Assembly: GCA_009760855.2 (NCBI GenBank)
Contig: WPIO01000003.1
Location: 2,197,001 to 2,261,000, forward strand
Reading direction: 5' to 3'
DNA length: 64,000 nt
DNA from: Cristatella mucedo
Lineage: Eukaryota; Bryozoa; Phylactolaemata; Cristatellidae
Below, piece by piece: positions 1-22,734 of the stretch. The notes below the pieces were generated by a model. The model did no database searches, had not been told where the DNA came from, and saw only the letters and a program-made list of their open reading frames with translations. Positions within the stretch are counted from its first letter, which is position 1, and every line of letters starts with the position of its first letter. The translations under genes were made by a program, and so were the position numbers.

Positions 1-1780
1 AAGCCTAAGCCTTACGTCTAAGGTCGGCAAACTCCGGCCTGACGCCAGATGCTAGTGCTTCAGTCCGGCCTAGTGGCCCCCCCCCCAGTTATTTATTGAT
101 GGATGCGGCCTTAATGAGCTCTTGCGGTTTTCTTCCCCTTTGCTATTGGGGCACTTTGACTTTACGAGTTTTCCAACGAATTTTTTGAGGCCGGAGCCGA
201 TTCTCGGCCGCTTTTTGCTTCAAGTTGAGAGCTAACTGTTATAGTGCTTAATTTGCTTCGGGCGTTTCGCAGTATAAAGTGAGCGTAGCCGCTACTCGCC
301 AGCTCTCGATCGGGCAGAGTGGGCGCGGTTTCTTCTGGCCTAGTGTGCCTTCTTGACCACCTGAAATGGCCTAGTAGTCCGAAATGTTTGCCGACCTCTG
401 GTCCAAACTCAAGCTCTGCATCTGCTCTCGGTTCGGCATCGGTCAAAATGTCTCCCGCGGGTTCGCCTGCGTGCTGAAAAGGCGGGCGGCCTCGCGGTCC
501 AGGGATAATTGATGCTGCTGCTGCTCGCTGGGCTCCTGCGATTCTTCGCATGCCGACTCCCATTGGCGCGTTTGCTTCTTGCTTTGAAGGGTACCAGCCG
601 GCCCTAGCCACGCCCACGACCAACCAACCCAAGGTAATGCTATGAATCACAGTGCAGCTGCGCCGAAGTTAGGTCAGTCAACTGTTTCGCGCAGGCGACT
701 GTGCATATCGACCGCCGCTGCCTCCATCTACGATGGTTCGTCGCGCTGCCGCACTGCCCCGCCGGCGCTTCGCAGGCTTCCGCTATAGCGTATATGCCAG
801 TCTTTTACGTCTCCCTCTCTCCGAGCTCCTCCTTGGCTCGGCCCGGGCGGTTGCTGAGTCGGTGCAGCCGTTCGCCCAGCCGCCACCGCCTATGTGGGTC
901 GCGACCTGCCTGTCGCCTCCGCCCCAGCACCGGCACTGAGAGTGCTAGTTACCCCATAAGGCAAAAGAACAAGCCAGCCAGCAGTCTGTGGGCTTTGCAT
1001 TGTGCGACCTTGCAGGCCCCTTCCTGAACTACTTCCATATCCGGTACCTCGGGTTCGGCCGGCGCTACCTCGCCACCGCCAGCTGTACTCGATAGTAGAA
1101 GGAAAATATTTACAATAATAATATTGATAATACACATGTATAGCGCCCACGGAGAACTTGATCTCACTCAAGACACTTTACATGTGCTGGGCTGTATTAA
1201 AATGTAGCTCTCCTTTCTCAGCCGTGCTGCTAACATTCTGAGCTATCATTCTGCAGTCTGTAAAACGTGGGCCTTTTTCTCCAGTCATTGGTAAATCGGT
1301 CATGTCTTGGCCCCTGCTAAAGTTGGGGGGCAGTGTTATGCTCGAGATTTCCTGCCTCGGTATTCCTGATCGGGTCTGCTCCTAAGCCGAAGTTACGTGT
1401 TGGTTTTTAATTGGGTCAAAACTTGTTGACGGTGTGGAAGGCAACGCGATTCAGCAGGCGATTAAAGCACCCAGTGAAAGGCAGGCTTAAACGATTTTGT
1501 AGTCACTTGCAGTACGTTGCACACAAAGCTTTGGTGAGCAGATAGCACAACTTTGACACCGGCTACGTTCTACCTCGAACTAGCCTGCTTATTGTTAAGG
1601 CCCCTCTGGAAGTTGTTGGGTGTAGCCTCATCGGTGACACGGCGTATGGCTCTCTCTTGGTCATCGTATATCGTATCTGACGACTCAGCTGTATATGTCG
1701 ACGGTGCTGAAGGAAGTACCCTGCATGTCTTTTGAGTCGCTTCGTAGCTCAAAAGATGCTTGGGGCTTAGGATGACACTG
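1..1780. other. GC-rich region upstream of the annexin gene
   Basis: The first 1.1 kb is richer in G, C and CpG than most of the window and then falls to ordinary composition. It lies directly upstream of the annexin, so it may hold the promoter and untranslated exons. I could not identify a TATA box, a start site or a splice pair with confidence. A 162-codon open frame on the minus strand (650 down to 162) has no domain I recognise and may exist only because GC-rich DNA has few stop codons. Confidence 0.35.
1125..1190 (-). repeat. LINE/SINE 3' tail remnant
   Basis: Read on the minus strand this matches the shared 3' end of the LINE-A and SINE-A repeats: an AGTTCTC core within a decayed hairpin, followed by an AT-rich stretch. 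Only the tail is left, so it cannot be assigned to one family. Confidence 0.45.
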
Positions 1781-1785
1781 TGTGA

Positions 1786-1821
1786 GCCCCAAACCATGTC
1801 AACTATGCAGATGTAGTACAG
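1786..1821 (+). CDS. Candidate first coding exon of the annexin (frame problem)
   Basis: A consensus donor, GTGAGC, begins at 1822 and pairs with the acceptor at 1897-1898 to give a 77-bp intron. In the frame that joins the next exon (phase 0) this segment ends N-Y-A-D-V-V-Q, which would lead plausibly into D-H-P-T-V-K. An ATG in good context lies at 1796-1798, but it is one base out of that frame and meets TAG at 1814. In the joining frame there is a TGA at 1783 and no ATG. Either a base is missing between 1799 and 1801, or the true start is in another exon further upstream. Confidence 0.35.
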
Positions 1822-1898
1822 GTGAGCATTTTTTTTAAATTATGAGAGGCCACTACCAATTTTTTATAACCGCTTGATGTTTGATCTTGTACTTGAAG

Positions 1899-12715
<10,817 letters not shown>

Positions 12716-13075
12716 CTGGTGCAAGGCGAGGCAGGCATTTCGTGGCATCGAGCAGCTTCGCTGCATGTAACTGCATCGCTTGAGAATGTCATTTCTTATG
12801 TTAGCTTATATCAGCAAACTCTTATTTCACAGCTGTAACCGGCTGTTGGCTATTCGATGCTGCATGAGTTTTTACTGGCAGAGCACTGCAGTGCCAGAGT
12901 GAGTACGGTCTGTCTAGCTGTTGCTTATCCTCAGTGTTCGGCTCATCCGCGTGAGTCATCACACGAGGCCACTCGACGGCCCTGTGTGTCTGTCAGTGAC
13001 CAATGTCCTCCCTGTCGGTGTCGGTGTGGTCATGCTGCCTTTGCTTAAATAAATACAGGAACCAGTAGGTCACAT
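12716..13075 (+). promoter_or_regulatory. Annexin 3' UTR with poly(A) signal
   Basis: A canonical AATAAA at 13048-13053 lies about 335 bp after the annexin stop codon, with no competing exon in between. Cleavage is expected shortly after about 13070. Confidence 0.75.
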
Positions 13076-13690
13076 AAGCACATCCAGCTCCCAAATCTTT
13101 GCATTGCGACCAAGTATTTTCGTGCTACTAAAACGAGCGAGTTGGTAATAGGTACAGAAGGCTAAGCATCACCCACAGTGTCGTCTCAGCAGTGACCAGG
13201 TTGATAGTGTACCGATACATTCTGCAGAATTATATCGCGATAGAAACTTTACCACGGAAGTCTCCTAATAGAATGGACGGTTCTTCAATCCTAATTGAAC
13301 ATGCATTGGACAAACTATTGCAGCTTGCTCTAAATCTCGGTGTTACCGTGACAGGGTTCTGTTCGACAAAAAATCCACGAGAGCTGATGCCCCTTTTTAT
13401 GCCGCGATCGTTAAAGCTTGAGAATTTGCGAATAGGACTCTTGCACCATATTGTACTCAACTTCTAACAAATCAGCAAAGCGAGCGTTTTCTTTTGGTTT
13501 TTGCTGATATGGAGAGCTTCGCTAGTTGGAGCCGCCTGGAGCAGTTTTTATAATACGGTCGTAGCTTAAGTCTACCCAGCCTTTCAATTCAAAGCTACGG
13601 CAAAATAACCTGCCAGCTTCTTTTTCGCCCACGTTTTGATGCTCATTCGAGAGTCAGGCGGCTGAGCAATTGACGCTAATAAAAATCGCA
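13076..13690. other. Intergenic, nothing recognised
   Basis: This is unique-looking sequence downstream of the annexin. The 91- and 76-codon open frames near 13192-13467 overlap on opposite strands and match nothing I know. Confidence 0.4.
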
Positions 13691-13770
13691 CTAAAATTGT
13701 ATAGCACCCCAAGAGAACTGAAATATCTTTCTAGGCACTTTACATCAGCTCTAAGGGAATCATGGCAGTA
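13690..13770 (-). repeat. LINE-A 3' tail remnant
   Basis: The minus strand carries a diverged AGTTCTCTTGGGGTGCTATAC core and the CCTAGAAAG box of the LINE-A 3' end. Confidence 0.55.
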
Positions 13771-14060
13771 TGGCTAGTGGTGCTTGAACTGAGTCGACGT
13801 TAGTCAGCGTTCTTGCTTCAAAGGTGATATTAGTATTGCACCATGCCAGCCTTTGAGTACTAGGGCAGTGTAAATAATACGGCCGTCGCACGAAATTTCG
13901 AGCGAAGCTTGTCTGCCAACGTGCTGTTTGCTTGATGCAACCGTGAGGCTTTAATGAAGGTAAAGTGGCAGTAACTAGTCGAAACCACTGCAAATGGCGA
14001 ACGGTGCACAACGACCTGAGATAAAAGTGCTAAGAATCGCGGTATGGGTATACGTGTGTG

Positions 14061-14061
<1 letters not shown>

Positions 14062-14149
<88 letters not shown>
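14062..14149 (+). repeat. Compound (CA)n(TA)n microsatellite
   Basis: About 54 bp of CA followed by about 32 bp of TA, directly upstream of an R2-like element fragment. Confidence 0.97.
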
Positions 14150-14151
<2 letters not shown>

Positions 14152-14560
14152 TCATCGGGGCTCTTCCGGCCACCTCGCTGGTCATTGACAACTGGACCGA
14201 GGCAGTCATAATCGACGTAACGGTGCCGTTTGACGGCAGTAAGGATGCCGCGGTGGCAGCGACCCGGAAAAAGTTTTGGTAAGTACGAGGCCATAGCCCG
14301 GTCTTTCCTGGCCGCTGGCTACCGGTTGGCAGTGGCGAGGCCCTTCGCGGTCGGCGCCCTGGGTGGCCGGATAATGAAGCCTGCCTGGCGGGCATCGGCA
14401 TTTTTGAGGTTTTGCTTCTCGGATGCAATTTCCGTGTCGGAAGCCGTGAGGTCCCTGTTCCTGAACGCAGGAGTCGCCGGTAGCACCGCGGCTCTGGCAG
14501 GGCAGGGCTCCTCCGGCTAAGGTGCAATTATTTGTATAAATATTCAAAATGTATTTTCTT
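14150..14560 (+). mobile_element. R2-like (RLE-type) non-LTR element, 3' fragment
   Basis: The C-terminal restriction-like endonuclease end of an RLE-type non-LTR retrotransposon is readable across frameshifts. One frame reads L-V-I-D-N-W-T-E-A-V-I-I-D-V-T-V-P-F-D-G. After a shift near 14270 it continues F-G-K-Y-E-A-I-A-R-S-F-L, and then V-G-A-L-G-G-W-P-D-N-E-A-C-L. The I-I-D-V-x-V-P-F block followed by K-Y and G-A-L-G-W-x-x-N-E is typical of R2/NeSL-type polyproteins. At least two frame breaks show it is dead. It is GC-richer than its surroundings. Confidence 0.72.
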
Positions 14561-14620
14561 TCTATATGTATGTGTATGCAGACCCACGCATTGATTCTTA
14601 CATATTGTATGTACGTATAA

Positions 14621-14622
14621 CG

Positions 14623-14676
<54 letters not shown>

Positions 14677-14695
14677 GTGTGTATGTATGTATGTA
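14621..14695 (+). repeat. (AT)/(GT)n/(GTAT)n microsatellite
   Basis: A short AT run, about 34 bp of GT, then GTAT-type units. Confidence 0.95.
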
Positions 14696-14829
14696 TAGAT
14701 ATTTATATGTATTTACACATAAAAGATTGTGAAGCCAGTAGAAACAAGCATTTTTCCTTAACTACATTTGCCTCTCAGAACCCGAGTCCCATGTTTACAG
14801 TGAGTGAAGATGTAAGTCATGACAGGTAG

Positions 14830-15710
14830 AAAGTCAAGCGAACAGCGAGCGAAAAAGCTTGAGCTTGGACCTGTACTCAATTCAAGCTACTTGATGATTT
14901 CGTAGAAATGCGTCAAATGCGACTATGGAAGTGAATATAAACCACAATGATAATGTTGACATAAACATCTTCGTAACACGGTTCTAACTTCGTGAAGTAT
15001 GGAACCTAAGCAGAGTTCATCTTGCATTAATCTTAAAGCAGCATTTAGCTTAAAAATAAAGTCAAAGTTGTCATAACGACTCTCCAGGAATCTTATCACA
15101 AGAGCTACGTAGCGATTGTAGACGCCAACGACGTTTTTTCATTTGCAAGACAGACTTCTTACATCATACTTGCCGCCTGATATTTGGTTCTAGTTTGTGG
15201 TGCATGACTTGCTTTGTTCCACGGACCCCCTCGTTAATCAAACACGTGCACACACCTGCAAGCATTCAAAACAAGTGAACTACTATGAGTCAGAAAACAG
15301 TGGAGCATGTATTTTTGAAGTTTTTATCCAGCAAACCTTGAAAATTGCATACGACTGTAACCGCAAGAGATTGATGGCAGGAGAGCAACGGTGGCGGTAA
15401 TGCGTTCACCAAATTTGAACACCAAAGGTGCAGCAAGATGATTGATGCCAAGAGCTACACAATTCGACTAAAAAATGTAGAGGTGTAGTCGATGCTATAT
15501 AAATAGGTAAACCGTCTTCACCACCGCTACTAAGCTTCGACGTATAGCGAAGTATCGATCGAAGTTTGTCTAATCTGCTCGATCTGCATCAAAGCAGTCT
15601 GTCGCACAGCAGATGTCGTAGTTGCAGTCTCAATGCAAGTTCAGCAGCCATGGAAGGAAGTCTAGGTGACGGTATTACTTATCTTCGAGCGAGTTATAAA
15701 GCTCAGGTTA
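14830..15710. other. Intergenic, nothing recognised
   Basis: AT-rich sequence with no long open frame, no RNA gene and no repeat that I could place. Confidence 0.4.
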
Positions 15711-15711
15711 G

Positions 15712-15862
15712 CCCGCGGGTCTTAGCTCAGCGATTAGGTGCTTGCACTGTACGACCTCGAGTGTATGTTTGAGTCCGCGTTTAACTATCTTTTTTTGGCT
15801 TCTACAAGCGGGGTGATGCCAAAAGAGCTTACGATGCTATATCAATGATGCTATACAATTGG
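15712..15862 (+). mobile_element. SINE-B copy, diverged
   Basis: It has a tRNA-like head TCTTAGCTCAGCGATTAGGT (A box), a B-box-like GTTTGAGTCCGCG, and a downstream TACAAGCGGGGTGATGCC block that matches the body of the copies at 43952 and 58424. Confidence 0.7.
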
Positions 15863-16186
15863 CTAACCTTTACTTCTTTAGTCTACTAAATGAGCATATT
15901 ATTATTTTCATATAAGACGCTGGTCACTGGCATATTCATACCAGCCAATGTTATGTGGATTGTAATCGCTGGTAACCCAAAGCGAATTTCAGTTTTCCTA
16001 ATTTCAGCACACCGAGCTTCAGCTAATCCTATCGACAGTGATGCATCACACAGATCCATAGTTTCTTCCTGCTGTCGTGATTACACTACGCAAGGCAATT
16101 TCCCTGGGGTTTAATGTGTTATTATGCAATTGCTTATACCTCAGAAGTGCACTGGGGCAGCTCTCAGCTTAGCCGCTATGGGAGCC

Positions 16187-16424
16187 CTTGCCTTAGTGGG
16201 GTCCACTTGGGGCGCCTAGTACAGACCCAGCTCCTGATCAACCTAGCTCAGGTTAGAATGGAGCTTTATGCAGGCGATTGGGTTAGGAGATGGAGCGACT
16301 AATGTGCTTGCCTTAGCGGGTTCGACTAGGACACCTAGTACAGGCCCGGCTCCTGGTCTACCCGCTAAAGTTAGAATGAAGCCTGGTGCAGACGATGCGG
16401 TCAGGATGTGCACCGACTAATATG
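16187..16424 (+). repeat. Diverged 120-bp tandem duplication
   Basis: Unit 1 (16187-16306) and unit 2 (16307-16424) both start CTTGCCTTAG, share CCTAGTACAG, GTTAGAATG and GACTAAT in the same order, and differ at many positions. It is not related to the LINE or SINE families here. Confidence 0.85.
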
Positions 16425-16429
16425 CTGAA

Positions 16430-18900
16430 GTAGAAATAGCAGCTATGCGCGAGGTCAGGAGTTTAGAGGAGACAAAATATAATGGGACGACTGACACAGC
16501 TCGGGGCTGCAGCTTCGGTAGTCGATCCGAGACTACGCCTCGAGAGCACGAGAGTCGAACCTATGGCGACGAACAGCGAAGTGCAACTTGGACTTTGTGG
16601 TTGTGTTCTGTCGGCTACTCAGTTAGCTGCTCATATCTTGAGGTGCTGTAGCGGCCCGCCTTCGGGGTCGGGATCGTTGCTAGCGACGAAGGCGTGCGGT
16701 GGCTTATTGTAGTCGGGCTTCGGGAGTTCTCGCAGTTAACTCCGTCGCTCCGATTCTCGCCGCGTAACCACTACTATCCGGCCCACAATAAACTGTTGCT
16801 TTCAGCACCCAGTTGTGGCCGCTTGTGTTTTAACAGTGATGCAGCCTGCACTACACCGTCCACCGGTAGAGAGCCGGGGAAGAGCTTCTTTACGGTTACA
16901 GAAGTATAGTATTCTCTTGCAGCAACTCGTAAAAGGGCATGGACAATGAGACCGCTCTCATATCCCACGATATACATGACCTAGAATTATTAATATTCAA
17001 GAAAACGGCCGTTATTCCCCACCAATTTTGCCTTTGTGACTTGGATAGTGACGTTTTGAAATTTACGCTGCTACACAGAGACCACAGATGAATTCACGTC
17101 TTGTGGTTCAAATATAGCCTATAAAAATAATCAAGATTAACATACAGTTACTTTGTGAAGTCACATAAAAGTGACTGCAAAAATGGTAGAGTACTTTTTC
17201 TGAGATTTGTTACAATATAAATCACTCTCGTGAATCAGTTTTAATGAAATTCAATTTTTCGTCGACTGTTTTTGTTAGAGAGAGGCATTAGGTCCGGCGA
17301 ATTCCGGTGGAGTTGCTCGCCCAGCTCCGCTTAGTGTGAGCCGCCTCCGTGTTAGCGAACGTCACCATTGGCAGTAACAACATGAGAACCGAGGGCTTTG
17401 GACTTCAAAGGATGTGCTGCATTGTGCCGTAGTCATTCACCGTAGTCTCAACCGGCGCTGCATAGTTAGTAGATTGCTTAGCGAGCCCAAAACAATACTG
17501 TGACTCAAGTAATCCGAGCCGTTTCTCCTCCCAGTGAGCTTATTAAGGAATTCGAGGTAATCTACGATCAACTTCATCTGCGGTCCAACAAAGACGCAAG
17601 TTTTGATCTTCGCCTGAGACAGCCAAGCAAAGAAGTTTCGATGCTACTCGAAGGCTATCTTCTACTTGTCCAAAGTTACGACGCATTGTTTCATTTCGAC
17701 TCGCACCTGTGGCATAGGAACCTGGCGAATGCTCTATATTGGTAGCTCGCACTAGACATCGCTTTCCCCGGAGAGAAGTCAGTCTGCCGTGGCTGGTCAC
17801 GCCTGCTGCGGTGCGCATAGCGGTCCCTGCAATCCCAGAGGCCAAAATAATAAAGAAACTTGGTGAAAACCACTTGTTGGAAAGCCATCAGGTATGCCGC
17901 CCACGCGAAGGAGTCTCCTAACGACGTCCCAGCCAAACTCGTCGCACCACAAGGAGGACAGCGAGGTATTGGTGCTGCGAGATGCTCTTTAAGGTAGTTC
18001 CATGGGAGATAGTCAATGCTTTGCTGCCAATATGGAGCCGCTATGGCGGAGGCTCATACATCAGCTGTCGATGACGAGGCGCCACTCATTCTGGTTGCAG
18101 GTGTTTCACATTGCCCCAAACAGACTGGCTCAATTGTGAAGGAAGCAGAGGCCATCTTGACAAGTGAAGAAGCCGGGGACAGCTTGATAATGCTTGGTTC
18201 ATCCGACCTTTGACTAGCACACTTTAGTGTCCGAGCATCCGAGATTCTATGCTTCAGCCCGGGGGCGTCAACAGTTCGATATTGGACTTGGTAAGACCAA
18301 GATTTGTGATCTGGTCGATTGGTCTTTTAGGTTGGGGTAGTACTTGTTTATCTCCTCAGTTCCGCCTCTGAAATTATCGCATGGATCTACGCCGGCTTCT
18401 TCGATCTCTGACTTACTGCTCTTCTCTGGAGACTGCTAGTTCGTCTACGGGGGGAGTTGATTTTGGTTGGTTTGCGTCAGGGTAATCTGTTACCAGCGGC
18501 AGTTAATGTTTAAGGTTAGCTTATTCAAGTTCCTCATTTGTCTCACGGCGGAAGATCCTTAAAAGCGATCGCCACCGCTTGCACTTTGCAATAAAGAATT
18601 GGCAACTGCAGGGCTAGAAACCATGACATGGCTCATGAAGAGTTGAGGGGAGGTCTGGATGTGCGATAGCGGGTGCATTCATTCCAGAAACTGATGCCTA
18701 TGCAGAAGTAGCAGCGGCTTAAAAATGGTCAGTGAACTTCTGCCAAATTCTGAGGAATTCTAATTAATTAATAATTAACAACTAAAAACTAATTAATTAA
18801 TTCTGCCATTTTCACGGCTTATTCCCCAGTCATTGCTAAGACTGAAAAGAATAAAGTAGCATTACATTCAAAAATCAATAACAACTATTTATTTGGCCAC
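16430..18900. other. Intergenic, unassigned GC-rich stretches
   Basis: Two GC- and CpG-richer blocks (about 16480-16900 and 17280-18250) contain short open frames of 60-100 codons on both strands, such as 17500-17745 (+). None carries a domain I recognise. An AATAAA lies near 16787. They could be remains of an old mobile element, but no terminal repeats or catalytic motifs are visible. Confidence 0.3.
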
Positions 18901-18919
18901 TAATTTATTTTACTAGTAA

Positions 18920-19013
18920 TTATATATATATATATATATATATATGCGACGTATACAATGCAATTTAGAGGAAGGATTTTCCACCTTAAATGCTATAGCT
19001 TTCTTATGGTTAA

Positions 19014-19051
<38 letters not shown>

Positions 19052-19070
19052 TATATATATATATATATGA
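18920..19070 (+). repeat. AT microsatellites flanking a local duplication
   Basis: AT runs at about 18920-18945 and 19016-19066 alternate with two related blocks (18946-19013 and 19067-19134) that share GCAATTTAGAG at an offset of 121 bp, then a TTCCA-TT-CTT series and TATAG/TATGG-TTAATA. Confidence 0.85.
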
Positions 19071-19124
19071 CTTATAACATGCAATTTAGAGCATAAATGT
19101 TCCATCTTACATTCTATTGCTTTT

Positions 19125-19310
19125 TATAGTTAATAATAAGAAGAATACATTTGTTCCACGCCCTCAAAGAACTTAAGCTCTTTCTAGACTTTTACATTTG
19201 CTACAAGGAAAGCATGATCGAACGTTTAATGTCAACAAGCATAACATGGTTAAAGGTGCCGTGCATAAGGTCAGCATAAAAATATGGTTAGTGACAGCCT
19301 GCACAGTTCT
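19125..19310 (-). mobile_element. LINE-A 3' UTR fragment
   Basis: On the minus strand: CATGGTTA-type 38-bp units, a GCATGATCGAA block, the AAATGTAAA-CTAGAAAGAG box and the GAGGGCG hairpin arm. It is 5' truncated and diverged. Confidence 0.75.
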
Positions 19311-21000
19311 GGTATTGAAATGGGGTGCACCAGTATTTTTTCAGAACCAGGATTTTCCCTTAGGCGAAGACCCGCAAGTAATGAAAATGTATAGTGTACA
19401 GCTGTACTGCTTATTCGACATGCACTCGGCTCGGCGTTGGTCATTGTCTGAATGTAGCATTTAGGATTTCTACCAATTCTTTGGCTTTTAAAAAATACTT
19501 TTAAAATTTAGATACCAGTGCCTTAAAAAGACAAAGTATCCAGTTATTAAAGTGGACACATGAATGCTTTTCAATGCGTTTTTAACGGTGAATGTGTAAT
19601 GCTTTGCTGCGTAGTTTTGCTTTTTGCTTTTGCTTTGCTTTTACTTTCGCCAACCCTTTTTTTGATGGATCTCAGTTTGCCAGTCATCAATTTTAAACCT
19701 ATGACGCCTTAGATTCGCCGCATCCTCTAAAGACGCGGCGCCCATAAGTCTCGAGCCTCGAAAGGAGTCCGAGCATTGAAACGTGTCAGTTCCGTCGACG
19801 TAGCTCTTGCTCTACATATTTTCTAAATGACATGCGATCAAACCGATTCTCTCTAAAATGTAAAATTCAAAAGTGGGCATTAGAAAGTACAATGTTCATC
19901 AGGCTGACTTAAAGCTATTCTGCTGTTCATATTTAATTACTTTTTGTGTATCTTAAATTTAGGCGTTAAACTGCACGCGACGTACCAAAGCTTGACATAG
20001 CAAAGCGTCGTTCAGCGTTCGCAGGATCTCTAATCAATGATACGGTTAGAGAAGTAAAAGCAGGAATATATTTAACTGTCAGTACCTCGCTATCGGCATA
20101 TTTCTGTGAAGCATACACCACGTGACGAAGCACCAAGCTTTATTTGCACGCTGACCTAGCTTTATGCAGGTGCCAAGTAGTACCGATGGGTTTGATCTTT
20201 TAGTAAGCAATATTTCTCTAGAGCATGAAAATGGTAGAGATTAAAAATGTAAGCAGAGCGCAGCTAAGCCAATTTACCAACAAATGAAAAAAATGTAATC
20301 TCGGTTGGAACTAATCCCGAGTTGAAATTAAATTTGTAATGCGCAGTTTACTTGACTTGCTAGCCAAGGGAAGTTATTTTCATTGGTGAACGTGGACAGA
20401 AGGCGATGCTAAAAGTGCGGCTTCGAGGCCAAAATCGGGCAGCTTCAAGCACCTCTATGGTAAATACCAACGGAATTGACGATTCCAACGGTCGGATTTA
20501 GCAGCAAGTTCTCGCCGCTCACTTTTTCAGTTTTGGCCCGGTTCATTGTCGTTCTGCTCCAGCGAAGTCGCGCCTTTGAGCGAGCGAAGAGGTGCGTTCG
20601 GTATGGCTTACTCCACCTAGTCACTGCTAAAAGCTGCAGCCCATCGGTGGGAAGCTGTGCTTGCTCAAGCTCGGTCTCCTAGAGACGACGGCTCAACGAC
20701 CAACTGTTGCCGCCGCTCTCGCTTTCTTGAGAAGTTCTGAGCAAGCCTGTTTTAGTTTTATTTCTCCACGAAATAAATTGCAATCAGAAATCATCTGTTA
20801 TCTGAGCCTATTATTTTGTGGTTCCGGCCAAATCATGAATATGAGAGCACCCACAGGTCTACGCCTTCATCTTTTGCAATTGTGTATCGAGAACTTCGGC
20901 ACGGTGAGTTAAACCTGAACCTCAAACTTGAGGTTCCAGCCTTAGGTCAAGGCGGTCACTTGAAAATTGATTCACAGCAGCTCTGCAGCATATCTATAAA
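19310..21000. other. Intergenic, nothing recognised
   Basis: Mostly AT-rich. Overlapping short open frames near 20476-21007 are not conserved with anything I know. Confidence 0.4.
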
Positions 21001-21006
21001 ATATTA

Positions 21007-21046
<40 letters not shown>
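21001..21046 (+). repeat. (AT)n microsatellite
   Basis: About 46 bp of AT with one TACA interruption. Confidence 0.93.
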
Positions 21047-21047
<1 letters not shown>

Positions 21048-21949
21048 GTGTTATCTGTGGTCGTTATTTTACGCTGCTTTTCTAATTGCTAGTTTAACCC
21101 TGTGAATATTTTGGGAACGTAAAACGTTCATGCTAAAGACAAATCTCCCCTTAGGCCTTTTATTACAATATAAAAAGAGATTGTACCCGCACTTTGAAAG
21201 CCTAAAGCTGCTCGATAAAAATGTGCTACTCGGCCGTTAGCCCAATAACACCTGCTGCAGATAATGTAATGCTCTAGTAGCTTTAAACTAGGAACCTAAT
21301 TTCGTAACACAAGGTAACATATATCCATTGTTTGGCCCTGGGCACAGAATGTGGTTACCAATTGCCGTATGCCTAAAATAAATAGAAAATACGTACTGTT
21401 TCAAAAGAACTTTTCTCATGTGGTCAGGGAAATATTTGGAAATTCTCCAGCTTTTCTGTTTGGCACGATGCGGATGTCTGGTTCACACACACACGACCTG
21501 TTCGGCTGGTTTAATTAACGAGGGATAGGCTGACCCAATACTACAGGGAGTATCCGTAGTATTAGCACAGGTGCCTTATACGAGCATTTTGGTTTAGGTT
21601 TTTGCATATTAAGAGAATAGTGCTATTTAGAAGGACTTCCGAGCTTCAAAAGGATGTTAAATTAAGGGTTTGATCTCCAAAACTAGGGAGCGTGATTAGC
21701 TGTCGCTACACAACTGCGCCCCTTCAACTAGATCCACGAGAGTGGACTAAGCCCCTTTTTAACTTCCTTCCATCCACCATTGGTTTTGTGGCAACTTATA
21801 AAATTCCTCACTAAAGTGCTCTACGAGGTGCTGACGCAAACTATTTCCAGATTTGCAGCAACAACCGTATCTACAGCAGTCAGGTGAATGCCCGTTACTG
21901 GACAGAGGTCCTACTAACCGCTGGCCCTGAATGACCTCGTTGCTTTAGC

Positions 21950-22065
21950 ATGCTTGCTTAAGTAGTTTACGCGTTTGCTTTTGCATTCTTGTCTAAGAAT
22001 GTTACCCCGCATGTCACTGACCTTTAGTTATTAATTCTCTTTCAGCGAGTTGCAAGGCACCAGAA
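21950..22065 (+). mobile_element. LINE-B 3' UTR fragment
   Basis: It contains TTTGCTTTTGCATTCTTGTCTAAG and a TTAGTTATTAATTCTC block, which match the 3' end of the LINE-B copy near 60590-60660 in order and spacing. Only this piece is left. Confidence 0.5.
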
Positions 22066-22234
22066 GCTAAGTTTGGTTGTCTCATGGCGTTACACAAACG
22101 AACTTTTATTTTTGTTATTATTAGCGAAAATTATTTTTAACGCAAACAAAAATAAAGTGCGACTGCTTCTACCAGGTGCATGTCACATCGATGCAGAAGG
22201 TTTTCTCAGCCGATCGTATAAATAAATACATAAA

Positions 22235-22350
22235 TTGAATTATGGCACCCTGAGAGAACTAAGTCTTAATTCAGGTGCTTCGCATATGCCGTAGGGCTAA
22301 AGCCCACAACCTCAGTCATCGCACGCATTCACCTTAACCTCGGTCATCAA
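22235..22350 (-). mobile_element. SINE-A fragment
   Basis: On the minus strand it has a decayed B box (GGCTTTAGCCCTACGGC), GCACCTGAATTAAGAC and AGTTCTCTCAGGGTGCCATAA. The A-box end is degraded. Confidence 0.65.
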
Positions 22351-22734
22351 AGGCGACAGATTATACACTCAGTGGACTGCCAGGGTGAGAACTACACATA
22401 ATAGATCTTTTAAATTCAATGTAGTAGCAAAGCCGTGCGACGCTTTTCTTGGGAACGAATGGGTTAAGCCACCTCCTTGTCGACTGGCAGGCCTCACTCA
22501 TCGACACACGGACTTTGGTATAGAGTGCTGCACTTGGCCGTGGAAAAATTGCGGAAAATTCCAGTGCTGAATGCAATGTCTGGCCTGCGTGTCTTACAGT
22601 GCCTTTCTGTTTTTATACACGTCATAGGCGAGCCGCTCGCTCGCTGCATTTTGACCGCACGAAGCTCTCACCAGGGTTCTTCTTCAGTCTCTTCCTGTTG
22701 TAGAGAGTTATTTGCACGCAACGTTTAACAATAA

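Noticed and set aside
701..1171. Overlapping open frames on both strands in the GC-rich upstream region
   Set aside because: They have mutually overlapping frames, low-complexity Arg/Ser/Pro content and no domain. GC-rich DNA gives long frames by chance.
17280..18250. Possible third protein-coding gene between the annexin and ERGIC3
   Set aside because: The frames are short, lie in several phases on both strands, and no splice-site chain gives a protein-like product that I recognise.
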